Below, in pieces: positions 8,940 through 17,805 of a DNA stretch of 64,000 bases (position 1 is its first letter; each line of letters opens with the position of its first letter). A program made the translations under genes and the position numbers. The stretch covers positions 124,001 through 188,000 of the forward strand of contig JAZKBR010000002.1 in assembly GCA_040388535.1 (NCBI GenBank), read 5' to 3'. This DNA comes from Gemmatimonadota bacterium (GTDB lineage: Bacteria; Gemmatimonadota; Gemmatimonadetes; Gemmatimonadales; GWC2-71-9). The notes beneath the pieces are model-generated. The model worked only from the letters and a program-made list of their open reading frames with translations. It did not search any database and had not been told where the DNA came from.

Positions 8940-10391
8940 TCAGGGCCGGCGACGTGCCCGGTCGCCACCGCTCGACGGAGTGGCCGGCGCCGCGGGTGGC
9001 GGAGCCGACGGCCGCTCGACCCGCGGCGGTGCCGACTGCTGTGGCGGCGGCGAGGCGCGCTCGGTCCGGGCCGGCTCACGATACACCGGGCGCTCGCTCG
9101 AACTGGAACGATCGGGCCGGCTGCGATCGGCTGGCGCTTCTTCCCGGCGCGGCTCGCGGAAGATTGGCTGCGGCGCCTCGAACTGACGCCGCTCGACGGC
9201 GGGCTCGAACACGCGCGGCGTCAGGTCTGCCGACATCTCCGGCCGACGGCGGGCCCGATCCGACCCACTGCTGCCGGATCTCGGTGGCGGGGCCGAGCTG
9301 CCGGGGCGGCTCGACGGCGGCGGCGAAGACTGCGGTGGCGACTCACGCCGATCGCTGCCCGACGCCGGACGGCTGCGCGGGGCATCATCGTTACGCTGCC
9401 GCCCGCGCGTGTCGTAACTGCCTCGATCGACGCCGCCGTTGCTGCCACTGCCACCGGGCCGCGATTCCGGCCGCATCCCACGCGTCAGGTCGGGCGCGAA
9501 GAGCCCGGCGGCGTTGATGGGCTGGCGCGAACGCGCCCGCACGCCGTAAGGAGAATTCGGCGTTACCGGCCGGGGCAGGTTCACCACGGTGATGGGGCGG
9601 TACTGCCCGGGATAGTTCCAGCGGGAGCCGTAGTAGGGGTACCCGTAGTAGCCGAAATACGAATCGTACGCGTACGGGTCGTAGCCCCACGGGTTGTACG
9701 ACCAGGGATCGCCGTAGGCCGGGTAGCCGTACCAGTTGTTGTAGCGCGAGCCGAACGAAATTCCGATCGACGTCCCGCGGCCGTAGCCCCAGCCGCAGGA
9801 GAGGCAGCTCCAGTAGGGATCGTAATTCGGATCGTAGCTGCGACCACCGCCCGCCACGATCACCCGCGTTTCGTGCACGCGATAGCTGGTGACATCGTAG
9901 TCGAAGCGGCCGTTGTCGCCCATCCGCCGGACGATCGCGCCGAGGTCGGCCTCGGGGTCGCTGTCCTGATCACGAAGTCGCAATGCGTCGTAATCCCAGT
10001 GATCGTTGACGGCGTAGGGCCCGAAGGCGAGCGGCTGGCGCGAGAGCGCGGCGTAGATGATGCCGCTGCCGCCCCGGTCATCGGCGAGGAAGGTCTCGCG
10101 CTCGCCCCGGCCGCGCAGTTCGTAGCGCTTGCCGCCGCGGACAAACGGGTCGAGATCGGGATCGAGCGGGAAGAGAACCCGGATCCGACCGTCGCCGTCG
10201 ACCCGGAAGACGACCAGATAGCCGTCCTGGCTGGGCTCGACCTGGACACGCACCCGATCACCGGGGGCGTAATCGCCGCCGTTGAGGGTGATGCGAACCG
10301 TGGCTTGCGAGATGGGTTGTACGACGGGGCTGCCGGCGGTCCCAACGGGACCCGGGGCGGCAGCCAGAAGTGCGGCGAGCAGCGTCAGCAT
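8940..10391 (-). CDS. Secreted DUF4384-domain protein with Tyr/Gly-rich and Pro/Arg-rich regions
   Basis: The start was placed at the ATG at 10391, where GGAGG lies 5 bp upstream; this gives 483 residues. A signal peptide (MLTLLAALLAAAPGPVGTA) is followed by a DUF4384-like beta domain (about 25-135; RVRVQVEPSQDGYLVVFRVDGDGRIRVLFP). The middle is very rich in Tyr, Gly and Trp (about 180-265). The C-terminal third is low-complexity Pro/Ser/Arg and probably disordered. The motif DRARRRP occurs twice, near residue 370 and at the very C-terminus. The function is unknown; it is probably periplasmic or surface-associated. It converges on the terminator at 8886. Confidence 0.75.
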   Translation of the reverse strand: MLTLLAALLAAAPGPVGTAGSPVVQPISQATVRITLNGGDYAPGDRVRVQVEPSQDGYLVVFRVDGDGRIRVLFPLDPDLDPFVRGGKRYELRGRGERETFLADDRGGSGIIYAALSRQPLAFGPYAVNDHWDYDALRLRDQDSDPEADLGAIVRRMGDNGRFDYDVTSYRVHETRVIVAGGGRSYDPNYDPYWSCLSCGWGYGRGTSIGISFGSRYNNWYGYPAYGDPWSYNPWGYDPYAYDSYFGYYGYPYYGSRWNYPGQYRPITVVNLPRPVTPNSPYGVRARSRQPINAAGLFAPDLTRGMRPESRPGGSGSNGGVDRGSYDTRGRQRNDDAPRSRPASGSDRRESPPQSSPPPSSRPGSSAPPPRSGSSGSDRARRRPEMSADLTPRVFEPAVERRQFEAPQPIFREPRREEAPADRSRPDRSSSSERPVYREPARTERASPPPQQSAPPRVERPSAPPPAAPATPSSGGDRARRRP

Positions 10392-10554
10392 AAGAACCTC
10401 CACCAACGACGGACCTGGGACAGTGCTGGATGGCCGGGAGAGCTACCAGTTCCGTGCCAGACAAACGACGTTGTCCTGCAACGACTTAGCACTCATGACG
10501 ACGGCCTGGTGTCCCCAGAACCGGACACCCAACGACACGCTTTGGGACGCTTCT

Positions 10555-10974
10555 TCAGGGAAGAGAGGTGTCTCGCCCGCCATTCCACCGATGCCAGTAC
10601 ATCCGCAGCTCGGTGATCTTGGCGCCGTCAGTCTCGGCAAAGAAGGCGCCGCGCGCCTCCACCCAGTCACCGGTTTTCCTGCGCCGGAACACCAGCTTGA
10701 ACTCGGTCGAAATCCAGGGCCCTGCCAGAAATACTTCGCCGGTGGTGAAGACGGTTTCGGACTGATGGTAGGGGATGTCCGAGGCCCAGCTGCGGATCGC
10801 CTCGATCCCGGTGAGCGGCGTCGAGAACGGGGTCTCGATCAGCACGGCCCCCTCGGCAAACACCCCGAGCATCTGGTCGGTCCGCCCCCGGCTCCACCCC
10901 GTGGCAAACGCGTCGACGAGTTCGCGGGCCACGACCCGCATGACGGCGATATCAGGCATCGAATCGGTGCTCAT
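10555..10974 (-). CDS. NTF2/SnoaL-like small protein
   Basis: This protein of about 139 residues has the cone-shaped NTF2-like pattern: an initial helix pair (VARELVDAFATGWSRGRTDQMLGVFAEGAVLIETPF), then GIEAIRSWASD and four strands ending ITELRMYWHRWN. Members act as small isomerases, hydrolases or ligand-binding proteins, and no catalytic dyad can be assigned here. The ATG at 10974 is preferred; a GTG lies one codon upstream. It is a stand-alone gene, divergent from the DinB-like gene. Confidence 0.75.
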   Translation of the reverse strand: MSTDSMPDIAVMRVVARELVDAFATGWSRGRTDQMLGVFAEGAVLIETPFSTPLTGIEAIRSWASDIPYHQSETVFTTGEVFLAGPWISTEFKLVFRRRKTGDWVEARGAFFAETDGAKITELRMYWHRWNGGRDTSLP

Positions 10975-11028
10975 CACTGGAACCTACACCCGCGCGGCTA
11001 CATTCGAAGGACTCGCCCCGGAGGACGG

Positions 11029-11535
11029 ATGTCGCTGACCGACCGGCCCGCTGTGGTCGCTGCACTCGAAGCCAATCTGCGCCATATCGAACGGGTGGTC
11101 GCTCACGCCGACCCTGCAACGTCGGCCCTGCGTCCCACACCCGATGAGTGGTCGGTCCTCGAGATCCTGGAGCACCTCACCGTGGTCGAGCGCGCGGTGC
11201 ACAAGGCGATCACCACAGCGGCCGGAGAGGCACCCGGCGAGTTGCGGACCCGCCAGAAGGATGCGATGGTCGCCGGTCTCGCGAGTTACCCCGCCGCCGT
11301 CAGCGCGCCCGAAATGGTCCATCCGAAGGGCCGCTACGAGAGTCTCGCCGACGCGCTGCGCATCTTCCGCGAGCGCCGCAATACCACGCTCGACCTCGCC
11401 CGTTCGCTCGACGTGGCCTGGGATGCGCATCACTTCGCGCACCCCCTGCTTGGGCGGATCGATCTTGGGCAATGGTTCCTGATGGCCGCGACGCACGGCG
11501 AGCGTCACGCGGTGCAGATCGAGCAGCGACGCTAG
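11029..11535 (+). CDS. DinB-like (DinB_2) four-helix protein
   Basis: This 168-residue protein has the DinB/YfiT metal-binding helix bundle pattern. Three histidines are spaced as in the family (ILEHLTVVER, AHHFAHPLLGRIDLGQW, ATHGERHAVQIEQ). Members are often thiol-S-transferases or of unknown function. The start at 11029 is supported by GGAGG 5-6 bp upstream and a TACATT box further upstream. The last 4 bp overlap the convergent kinase gene. Confidence 0.82.
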   Translation: MSLTDRPAVVAALEANLRHIERVVAHADPATSALRPTPDEWSVLEILEHLTVVERAVHKAITTAAGEAPGELRTRQKDAMVAGLASYPAAVSAPEMVHPKGRYESLADALRIFRERRNTTLDLARSLDVAWDAHHFAHPLLGRIDLGQWFLMAATHGERHAVQIEQRR

Positions 11536-14420
11536 GTCCTGCTCTTGGCACCTTCGGCCGTGAGCCGCTGCAGTGCTTCCTTCGCTTCCCGCTGACGACT
11601 CACATAGTTGGAATCAGGGTGATTCCAGAGTCGCACGAATTGCCCATACGACGCCAGGGCCTCCTCGCGCTGGCCATCAGCTTCGTAGGCCTTGCCGAGA
11701 TAATACATCGTGATCGGCATCAGTTCGGGCGAGAGTTCGAAGCCGTACCGCAGCCGCTCGATTCCCTGCTTGCGCGTCGCCGGGCGCGACGAGAGCAACA
11801 AGGCATACCGGAGCTGCACCGGTGTCGTGAAGCCGGTGATCGCGAGTCCGCCGGCGACCCGCAGCCCCGAATCTGCGCGTGCCATCCCGCGGACGGTATC
11901 ACCCTGACTCACCATCCGGATACCATCCAGCGCGATGAGTGCGCCACGCAACCAGTACGGCATCGTGTCGCTCGCCGCCGCGAGGGTCTGCTGAATCAGA
12001 GTTCCCGCGCGCGCGGGCTGTCCGCGGTCGAACGCGAGCATCGCCTTGATGAAATTGACGTACATGTTGGGCGGTGCCGCGGCGAGACTGGTCTCGAGTC
12101 GCTGTAGCAGCAGGCTGTCAGCGTAGCCACCGTAGAACGGTGTCATCGAAAGCGTCGAAGCGGTCTGCATCTCGCCGGCAGCGCGCAAGGAATCCACGAT
12201 CCCCTTCGCACCTGACGGCCGCCCCACCGAGGAACTCAGCAGCGCTTCAAGGCCGACAAATTGCAACTTCAGGCCACCATTGGCTGGCGTCGAGGCAATC
12301 GCCTTCCCCAGCTTGGCGAGTGAATCACCGGTGGAGCGGGTATCGCGAATCACGGAATTCAGTGCGGCACGGGCGAGACCCGAACCCGACACCGGCCCCT
12401 GGACGATCCGCGCGAAGGCACTGCCATCGCCCGCCATGATCGCCTGCGCCGCCTCGACCTGATCGATCTCGGCCTTCGCGCCGGCAAGCTTGAAGACGGC
12501 CGCGTAGCGCCGGATCGCGGCGGTATCGCGCTGGCCCAGGGCGAGTTCCATCGGATGGATGGCAGCGGGTGTCAGCGAGGAGTCGAGCTCGAGTACGTGA
12601 TCGAACGGAGCCCGCAGCTTGGCCGGCGGCATTGGGGCGTAGCCGTTGGCGTGATACTGCGACTCCCCGAGCAGGTACCACGCATCGGCGTCATTCGGGA
12701 ACTTCTGCAGATATCCGCGCATCGAATCTGCGGCCGACGGATCGCCCTGCTGGAAGAGCGAATACGCGCCCAGGATCGTGCGGAGTCGTGGCGAGAGTGT
12801 GGTCGAGTACTTCACGGCGTTGGCCGAGGCCTTCATCGCCGCGGGCGAGAGATAGTTGCCGGTCCAGCCGAGGGTATTCGCGAGGCGATACCAGGCGAGG
12901 GCGAAGGTCGAGTCGGCGGCCACGGCAGCTTCGAACGCGATCTGCGCCGAGTCCCACTGGCCGCGCCGGTGGAACCACTCGCCCTTGAGGTAGTCACGAA
13001 TCGCTGGCATCGACGCGGAGACGATGCCGCTGGAATTCGCCGACGGCATCGGCTCCTTGGAGCGCCAGATGTCCTGCAGCACCTTGAGCGCGAGACGATC
13101 GGCCAGCACCAGAATCGAGTCGGACGGACCATCCAGCGTGGCCTGGGCGAGTGACTTCCCCTGCATATCGAAGAGTTCGGCCGTGAGCCGTGCGGTGTTG
13201 CCCGTGGCGACCACGGTGCCCGTGAGCACCGAGGCAGCTTTCACACTGCGACCGACTGCCAGCGCATCTTCGCGGGCACCATCACCGTTCTTCACCCGGC
13301 GGCGCCACTCGCGCAAGACCGTGCGCGGTTCGATGGCGTGAATCCCGCCGACTCCCTCGAAGTTGCTCGAGAGGAGATCAACCATTCCTTCGCCGAGCCC
13401 GGCAGCAGCAGCGCCGCTGGTGGAAAACGGCATCACCGCGATGGTCTCGGCACCCGAGACGACAATCGCGGCCGGCTTCGCGAAGAAGACCACCCAGAGC
13501 CCTGCTGCGACCGCGACCAGCGCCGGAAGCACGATCGCGAGTCGCTTCCAGCGACGGCTCTCGCGGGTCGCGGCAGCCGCACCGGTGCTCTCCTGGGCCA
13601 CCGCTTCCGCAAACGCCGTGATGCTGGGGAAGCGCTTCGCCGGGTCAGTATCGAGCGCACGCTGCGTGGCGAGGTCAACCTCGGGCGGCGTTTCGCGCAT
13701 CACGGCAGCGAGCCGCGGGCGCGGCCCCGTGAGCATCGAAGTAAGCATCGCCTGCATCGACGGCCCGGAGAACGCCTGCTTGCCCGTGACCATCTCGTAG
13801 AACACGCAGGCGAGGGCGTACTGATCGCTACGCGCGTCAACCTTGTCTGCCGTGGCCTGCTCTGGGCTCATGTACGCTGGCGTGCCGATCGCCATTCCGG
13901 AGCCGGTGATGTTGCCATCAGCGCGCGACGCATCGACCGCGCGCGCGATCCCGAAATCGGTAACGACCGCGTGACCACCCGACAGCATGATGTTCTCGGG
14001 CTTGACGTCGCGGTGCACGATCCCCTGCGCGTGCGCATAGGCGAGTCCGCTGGCAGCCTCGCCGACGATCACAGCAGCGCGGGCCAGCGGCACCCGACCG
14101 CTCCGCGTGAGCAGGTCACGTAGCGACTCGCCTTCGACGAACGGCATCACATAGTAGAGCAGGCCGTCGGCGGCGCCGGAGTCGTACACCGGCACGATGT
14201 GCGGGTGCTGCAGCCGTGCGGCCATCTCGATTTCGCGGAGGAAGCGTTCGGCGCCGAGAGTTGCGGAGAGTTCGGGGCGGAGGACCTTGATCGCCACCTG
14301 GCGGTGGTGCTTCAGGTCTTCCGCAAGGAAGACCGTGGCCATGCCACCTTCACCGACCTGGCGTTCGACCGCATAGGTCTCGCGCAGCGCCGTACGCAGA
14401 CGCTCGAGGATATCGGACAT
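11532..14420 (-). CDS. Membrane serine/threonine protein kinase with large extracytoplasmic sensor region
   Basis: This is a 962-residue eukaryotic-type kinase. The kinase domain spans about residues 16-275: glycine loop GEGGMATVF (23-31), Lys45 in VAIKVL, catalytic HRD with Asp138, and DFG (155-157). One transmembrane helix (about 290-312) leads to a C-terminal region of about 650 residues. That region begins with a TolB-N-like AVMPF segment and continues as TPR-like helical repeats (AWYRLANTLGWTGNY, AWYLLGESQYHANGY). It probably phosphorylates cytoplasmic targets in response to envelope signals. The 102-bp upstream gap holds a possible TTACCG-16-TAGTTT promoter on the minus strand. Confidence 0.92.
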   Translation of the reverse strand: MSDILERLRTALRETYAVERQVGEGGMATVFLAEDLKHHRQVAIKVLRPELSATLGAERFLREIEMAARLQHPHIVPVYDSGAADGLLYYVMPFVEGESLRDLLTRSGRVPLARAAVIVGEAASGLAYAHAQGIVHRDVKPENIMLSGGHAVVTDFGIARAVDASRADGNITGSGMAIGTPAYMSPEQATADKVDARSDQYALACVFYEMVTGKQAFSGPSMQAMLTSMLTGPRPRLAAVMRETPPEVDLATQRALDTDPAKRFPSITAFAEAVAQESTGAAAATRESRRWKRLAIVLPALVAVAAGLWVVFFAKPAAIVVSGAETIAVMPFSTSGAAAAGLGEGMVDLLSSNFEGVGGIHAIEPRTVLREWRRRVKNGDGAREDALAVGRSVKAASVLTGTVVATGNTARLTAELFDMQGKSLAQATLDGPSDSILVLADRLALKVLQDIWRSKEPMPSANSSGIVSASMPAIRDYLKGEWFHRRGQWDSAQIAFEAAVAADSTFALAWYRLANTLGWTGNYLSPAAMKASANAVKYSTTLSPRLRTILGAYSLFQQGDPSAADSMRGYLQKFPNDADAWYLLGESQYHANGYAPMPPAKLRAPFDHVLELDSSLTPAAIHPMELALGQRDTAAIRRYAAVFKLAGAKAEIDQVEAAQAIMAGDGSAFARIVQGPVSGSGLARAALNSVIRDTRSTGDSLAKLGKAIASTPANGGLKLQFVGLEALLSSSVGRPSGAKGIVDSLRAAGEMQTASTLSMTPFYGGYADSLLLQRLETSLAAAPPNMYVNFIKAMLAFDRGQPARAGTLIQQTLAAASDTMPYWLRGALIALDGIRMVSQGDTVRGMARADSGLRVAGGLAITGFTTPVQLRYALLLSSRPATRKQGIERLRYGFELSPELMPITMYYLGKAYEADGQREEALASYGQFVRLWNHPDSNYVSRQREAKEALQRLTAEGAKSRT

Positions 14421-14522
14421 TGCCGGGTCGGTGTCCTGAGTGGGGAGTGACTGGAAACTAAGCCATCCGGCGCCTGCGGTAAGCGGGTCGCCTTCTGAAC
14501 CGCCGGGAAACGACCCATGGGC

Positions 14523-15947
14523 CTACGGTTGTCGCCAGATCTCGAAGAAGCCGCTGCCGCTGTCGGCCACCTCCTGTCCGGCCGCCCGACCAGTGAGCCA
14601 CCACCGGCCGCGCAGCTGGAGGAACCACCGTTTGATGCTCAGCCCCCCCGACTGCGTTGCGGCGGCATCGTCGATGGCGACCCGGACCGTGACGCTATCG
14701 CTCTTCCGCGTCGCGACCAACCGCAGCGAGTCGGGAGCCAGGAGCCCTGGCACCCCGGCAATCGGGTGGCCACCGATCCGCTCGACCCGCTCGAACCGGT
14801 AGACTTGGCGCACTCCGAGCGAGTCCACCAGGGTGAAGAAGAGCGGCGCCCCGGAGGCGTCTTCTCCCGCTCGCAAGACTCCGCCGTAGAGAATTGCATG
14901 CGAAGCCCCCCGACCGCTCCCCCATTCCCAGGTCACGTCGCGCCAGACACCCCAGTTGTGATCGTGGTATGCCGGAACGTCGCGAAGCTCCCGGCAGCTT
15001 CCACCGTCGCAGAATCGGCCCGTTGCCTCGGCCACGAGCCCCGGCACGACATAGCCCGACGTCAGCTTGTCGTCGCGCAACTCGACCGGTGGGAAGTATC
15101 GCAGCGGGCGCGGAGTGAGGGTAAAGGCGAACGAGGCCGTGCCGGCACCTCCCTCGACACGATAGACACCATCGCGCTGGGTGACCGTGTGATTTCCGAT
15201 CGCGAGATCGGCGCGGGCGGTATCGAACCGCACCTGGCTTCCGGGGACGGCAGTGACGAATCGCTGGTAGTGGCCATCCGGTCGCCGGTGCGTCACGAGG
15301 AGTTGGCCGCCCCATCGCGCACCAGCCACATCTCCGCCAACCAGATAGGTGACGTACCACCACTCGTTGGCGCTGGCCGCAACATTGAAGTAGTGCCATT
15401 CGCCCCAGGTCGAGTCGTGCCCCGCGGGGAGGTGGAATCGATCGAGCTCATCATAGAGTGCCTGGGCGGTCGGAGCGCGCCAGTTGCTGTCGCGGCGGTT
15501 GTCGAGCCAGGCGCCGCGCAAGACTGTTGCCCCGGCTCCGACACTTCGTGCCGTTCCCGGCAGCTCGCCGCCCGCACGCACCGTCCAGCTGCTGTCGCGG
15601 GTCCGGACCACCAGCAGTTTCTGCTCCAGCACCGGCGATACCTCGCGCACGAGGCCTCGTTGCCGGAGCCCGCCGAGCAGTTGGCGCGTGACGAATCGAG
15701 CGCGGTCCACGCCGAAGAACATCCCGGTCATGCCGCCGGTGCGCAGGGCCTCGACGTCGACCCCTTCGGGAAGCACGGTGAGTTCGCCGCCACCAACGAG
15801 GGCAATGTCACGCGATTGTTCCAGCATCGCATCGCCAACCGAGAGCAGGACGATCATCACCGCAACGCCAAGCGCGAAGCCGAGCAGCAGGACGGCGGCT
15901 CGACCGGGGCGCACCAGGAGGTGTCGCAGCGCGAGGGTCCACTCCAT
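14523..15947 (-). CDS. AttH/CrtC-like lipocalin domain fused to a permease-type membrane anchor
   Basis: This 474-residue protein has two parts. Residues 1-60 look like the first helix and flanks of a MacB/FtsX permease (EWTLALRHLLVRPGRAAVLLLGFALGVAVMIVLLSVGDAML). Residues about 140-470 form an AttH/carotenoid-hydratase-like double beta-barrel domain carrying the signature YHDHNWG at 327-333. AttH-type proteins accompany MacB-like exporters in AttEFGH systems, usually as separate secreted proteins. Here the domain appears tethered on the outer face of the inner membrane. It overlaps the ATPase gene by 1 bp (TGATG) and ends the exporter operon. The ligand is unknown; a lipid-like cargo is plausible. 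Confidence 0.75.
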   Translation of the reverse strand: MEWTLALRHLLVRPGRAAVLLLGFALGVAVMIVLLSVGDAMLEQSRDIALVGGGELTVLPEGVDVEALRTGGMTGMFFGVDRARFVTRQLLGGLRQRGLVREVSPVLEQKLLVVRTRDSSWTVRAGGELPGTARSVGAGATVLRGAWLDNRRDSNWRAPTAQALYDELDRFHLPAGHDSTWGEWHYFNVAASANEWWYVTYLVGGDVAGARWGGQLLVTHRRPDGHYQRFVTAVPGSQVRFDTARADLAIGNHTVTQRDGVYRVEGGAGTASFAFTLTPRPLRYFPPVELRDDKLTSGYVVPGLVAEATGRFCDGGSCRELRDVPAYHDHNWGVWRDVTWEWGSGRGASHAILYGGVLRAGEDASGAPLFFTLVDSLGVRQVYRFERVERIGGHPIAGVPGLLAPDSLRLVATRKSDSVTVRVAIDDAAATQSGGLSIKRWFLQLRGRWWLTGRAAGQEVADSGSGFFEIWRQP

Positions 15948-16618
15948 CAGGTGACGATCCGTCCGTCAAGCATGCGAATGACCCGCCCTGCCTCGGCTGC
16001 GAGCTGGTCATCGTGGGTCACGACGACGAGCGTCGTGCCATCGTCGTGCAGCCGGCGAAAGAGCCCGAGAATTTCCTTGCCGGTCGCAGCGTCGAGTTCG
16101 CCGGTTGGTTCATCGGCCAGGACGATCGCGGGCCTGTTCGCGAGTGCCCGCGCAATCGCGACTCGCTGCATTTCTCCGCCCGACAGCTGGGTGGCTCGGT
16201 GGTCCATCCGTGATGCGAGGCCGACATACGCCAGCAACTCTTCGGCCCGCGCGCGGCGCTCGGCCGTGCCAACGCCTCGTTCCGCGAGCGGCAGCTCGAT
16301 GTTCTCGCGGGCACTCAAGACCGGCAGCAGATGAAATCGCTGGAAGATGAAGCCGATCCGTTCGAGCCGTAGCCGCGTGAGCCGACGATCGTCGAGTTCG
16401 CCGAGGGAAGTCCCCAGAATGCGTACCGTTCCGGCGGTGGGCGTATCGAGGCCACCGAGCAGCGTCAGCAGCGTGGACTTGCCCGATCCGGACGGGCCGA
16501 CGATCGCGACATACTCGCCCTGCTCGATCGAGAGTGTCACGCCACGCAGCGCGGCTACCTCCTGACCGTGCAACGGATAGCGCTTCTCGAGATCCTGGGC
16601 GGCCAGAACAGTCGTCAC
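15947..16618 (-). CDS. ABC transporter ATPase (LolD/MacB type)
   Basis: This is the ATPase of the exporter encoded around it, 223 residues from a GTG at 16618 that overlaps the permease stop by 4 bp. Walker A is GPSGSGKST, the signature is LSGGEMQRVAIARAL, Walker B is IVLADEPTGELD and the switch is VVVTHD. DEPTGELD and the short Q-loop FIFQRFHLLPVLSARENIELPL are typical of the MacB/LolD mechanotransmission family rather than importers. The open frame extends upstream to 16669, but those codons lie within the permease gene. Confidence 0.9.
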   Translation of the reverse strand: MTTVLAAQDLEKRYPLHGQEVAALRGVTLSIEQGEYVAIVGPSGSGKSTLLTLLGGLDTPTAGTVRILGTSLGELDDRRLTRLRLERIGFIFQRFHLLPVLSARENIELPLAERGVGTAERRARAEELLAYVGLASRMDHRATQLSGGEMQRVAIARALANRPAIVLADEPTGELDAATGKEILGLFRRLHDDGTTLVVVTHDDQLAAEAGRVIRMLDGRIVT

Positions 16619-17805
16619 GGTGCGTCGCTCCTGAGGGTGGCCGCAATCGGGGCATTCGCGGCCCGCCACGCCGGTGGAACTCCCGCGAGGAGGCCGGTCA
16701 CCAGCAGTGTGAGCGCGGCAATGGTGAGCTGCCGCGGTTCGGCGACGAAGAAGGAGATCGCGGCCGGAAGGCCGGGAAACGAGGTGAGAATGGCGTCGAG
16801 CCAGCGTGCGGTACCGAGGCCGAGGACAATCCCCAACGCGCCACCCGGTACGACCAGCAACAACCCCTGCACCACCACCTGCGAGATCACCGTCCAGCGT
16901 GAAATCCCGATCGCCCGCATCGTGGCAATTTCGCCGAGACGCTCGTTCACAGTGATCGCGAGCAGCGTCCCCACCAGCAGCACCGTCACAATGAGCGCGA
17001 TGGAGCCAAGAATGAGCGAGAGCTGCCGGAAGTACGCCAGCCGCTCACGAAACTTCGCGACCAGATCGCCAACGGTGTTGACACCAAGCTTTGGAAACTG
17101 CTGTCGGAGACGCGAGACAACCGCACCGGTGTCGACACCATCGGCGGCGCGCACCAGAATCACCGATGCGCGATCGGTGAGATGCGGGCCGCCAAGCGAC
17201 TGCACCATCGGCAACGTTAGCGCGATCGAGGGTTGATCCTTGGCGTCGTAGAGAAAGTGCACGAATCCGCCGACAGACACCTTCACGCTTCGCGCTGGCG
17301 CGGCAACCTCCGGATCGAGCCGCCCCACGAGCACGATGGTGTCACCGAGATGAGCGCCGAGCCGTCGTGCGGCGGGCTTGCCGAGCAGGACGTGGGACGT
17401 GTCTCCGAGGGAGAGGTCGCGCCCCTCTTCGAGGACATAGATCCCCTGTGCGGTCGGGTCGAGCCCATATGCCACGAGCGGGAGGAGCGTGCCGCGGTGC
17501 CGGGCAAAGAGCGATGCACCCAGCACGGGGCCCGCCTGCACCACGCCCGGCGTGGCACGGATGCCGGCAATGGTGCGGGCGGCATCGCCGAGCGTCGCTT
17601 CGGTGTCGAAGGGCAGCGTCCCCTTCGGGCTCACCCGCACCTGATAGCCACGGCTCAGCAACAGCTTCTCGAACGAACGCTCGATACCGCCACTCAACAG
17701 GACCATATCCAGGAGCAACGCCGCCGAGATCGCCACGCCGAGCAACGCCAGCCCGCTCCGAACGGGATGACGTAGCAGATCGCGAAGCGCCCAGTGCCAC
17801 CTCAT
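16615..17805 (-). CDS. FtsX/MacB-type ABC permease
   Basis: The ATG at 17805 gives 396 residues. Topology is that of a MacB-type permease: one helix (about 18-38), a periplasmic domain of about 210 residues, then three C-terminal helices that contain the FtsX domain (VNERLGEIATMRAIGISRW is the coupling-helix region). It is preceded by another permease-like gene with a 4-bp overlap and followed by the ATPase. An open extension of 39 codons upstream lies inside the neighbouring gene and is rejected. Confidence 0.88.
   Translation of the reverse strand: MRWHWALRDLLRHPVRSGLALLGVAISAALLLDMVLLSGGIERSFEKLLLSRGYQVRVSPKGTLPFDTEATLGDAARTIAGIRATPGVVQAGPVLGASLFARHRGTLLPLVAYGLDPTAQGIYVLEEGRDLSLGDTSHVLLGKPAARRLGAHLGDTIVLVGRLDPEVAAPARSVKVSVGGFVHFLYDAKDQPSIALTLPMVQSLGGPHLTDRASVILVRAADGVDTGAVVSRLRQQFPKLGVNTVGDLVAKFRERLAYFRQLSLILGSIALIVTVLLVGTLLAITVNERLGEIATMRAIGISRWTVISQVVVQGLLLVVPGGALGIVLGLGTARWLDAILTSFPGLPAAISFFVAEPRQLTIAALTLLVTGLLAGVPPAWRAANAPIAATLRSDAP

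Noticed and set aside
14517-16334. 605-codon open frame on the plus strand
   Set aside because: It is antisense to the AttH-like fusion gene and its ATPase, both with conserved motifs. The product is compositionally biased.
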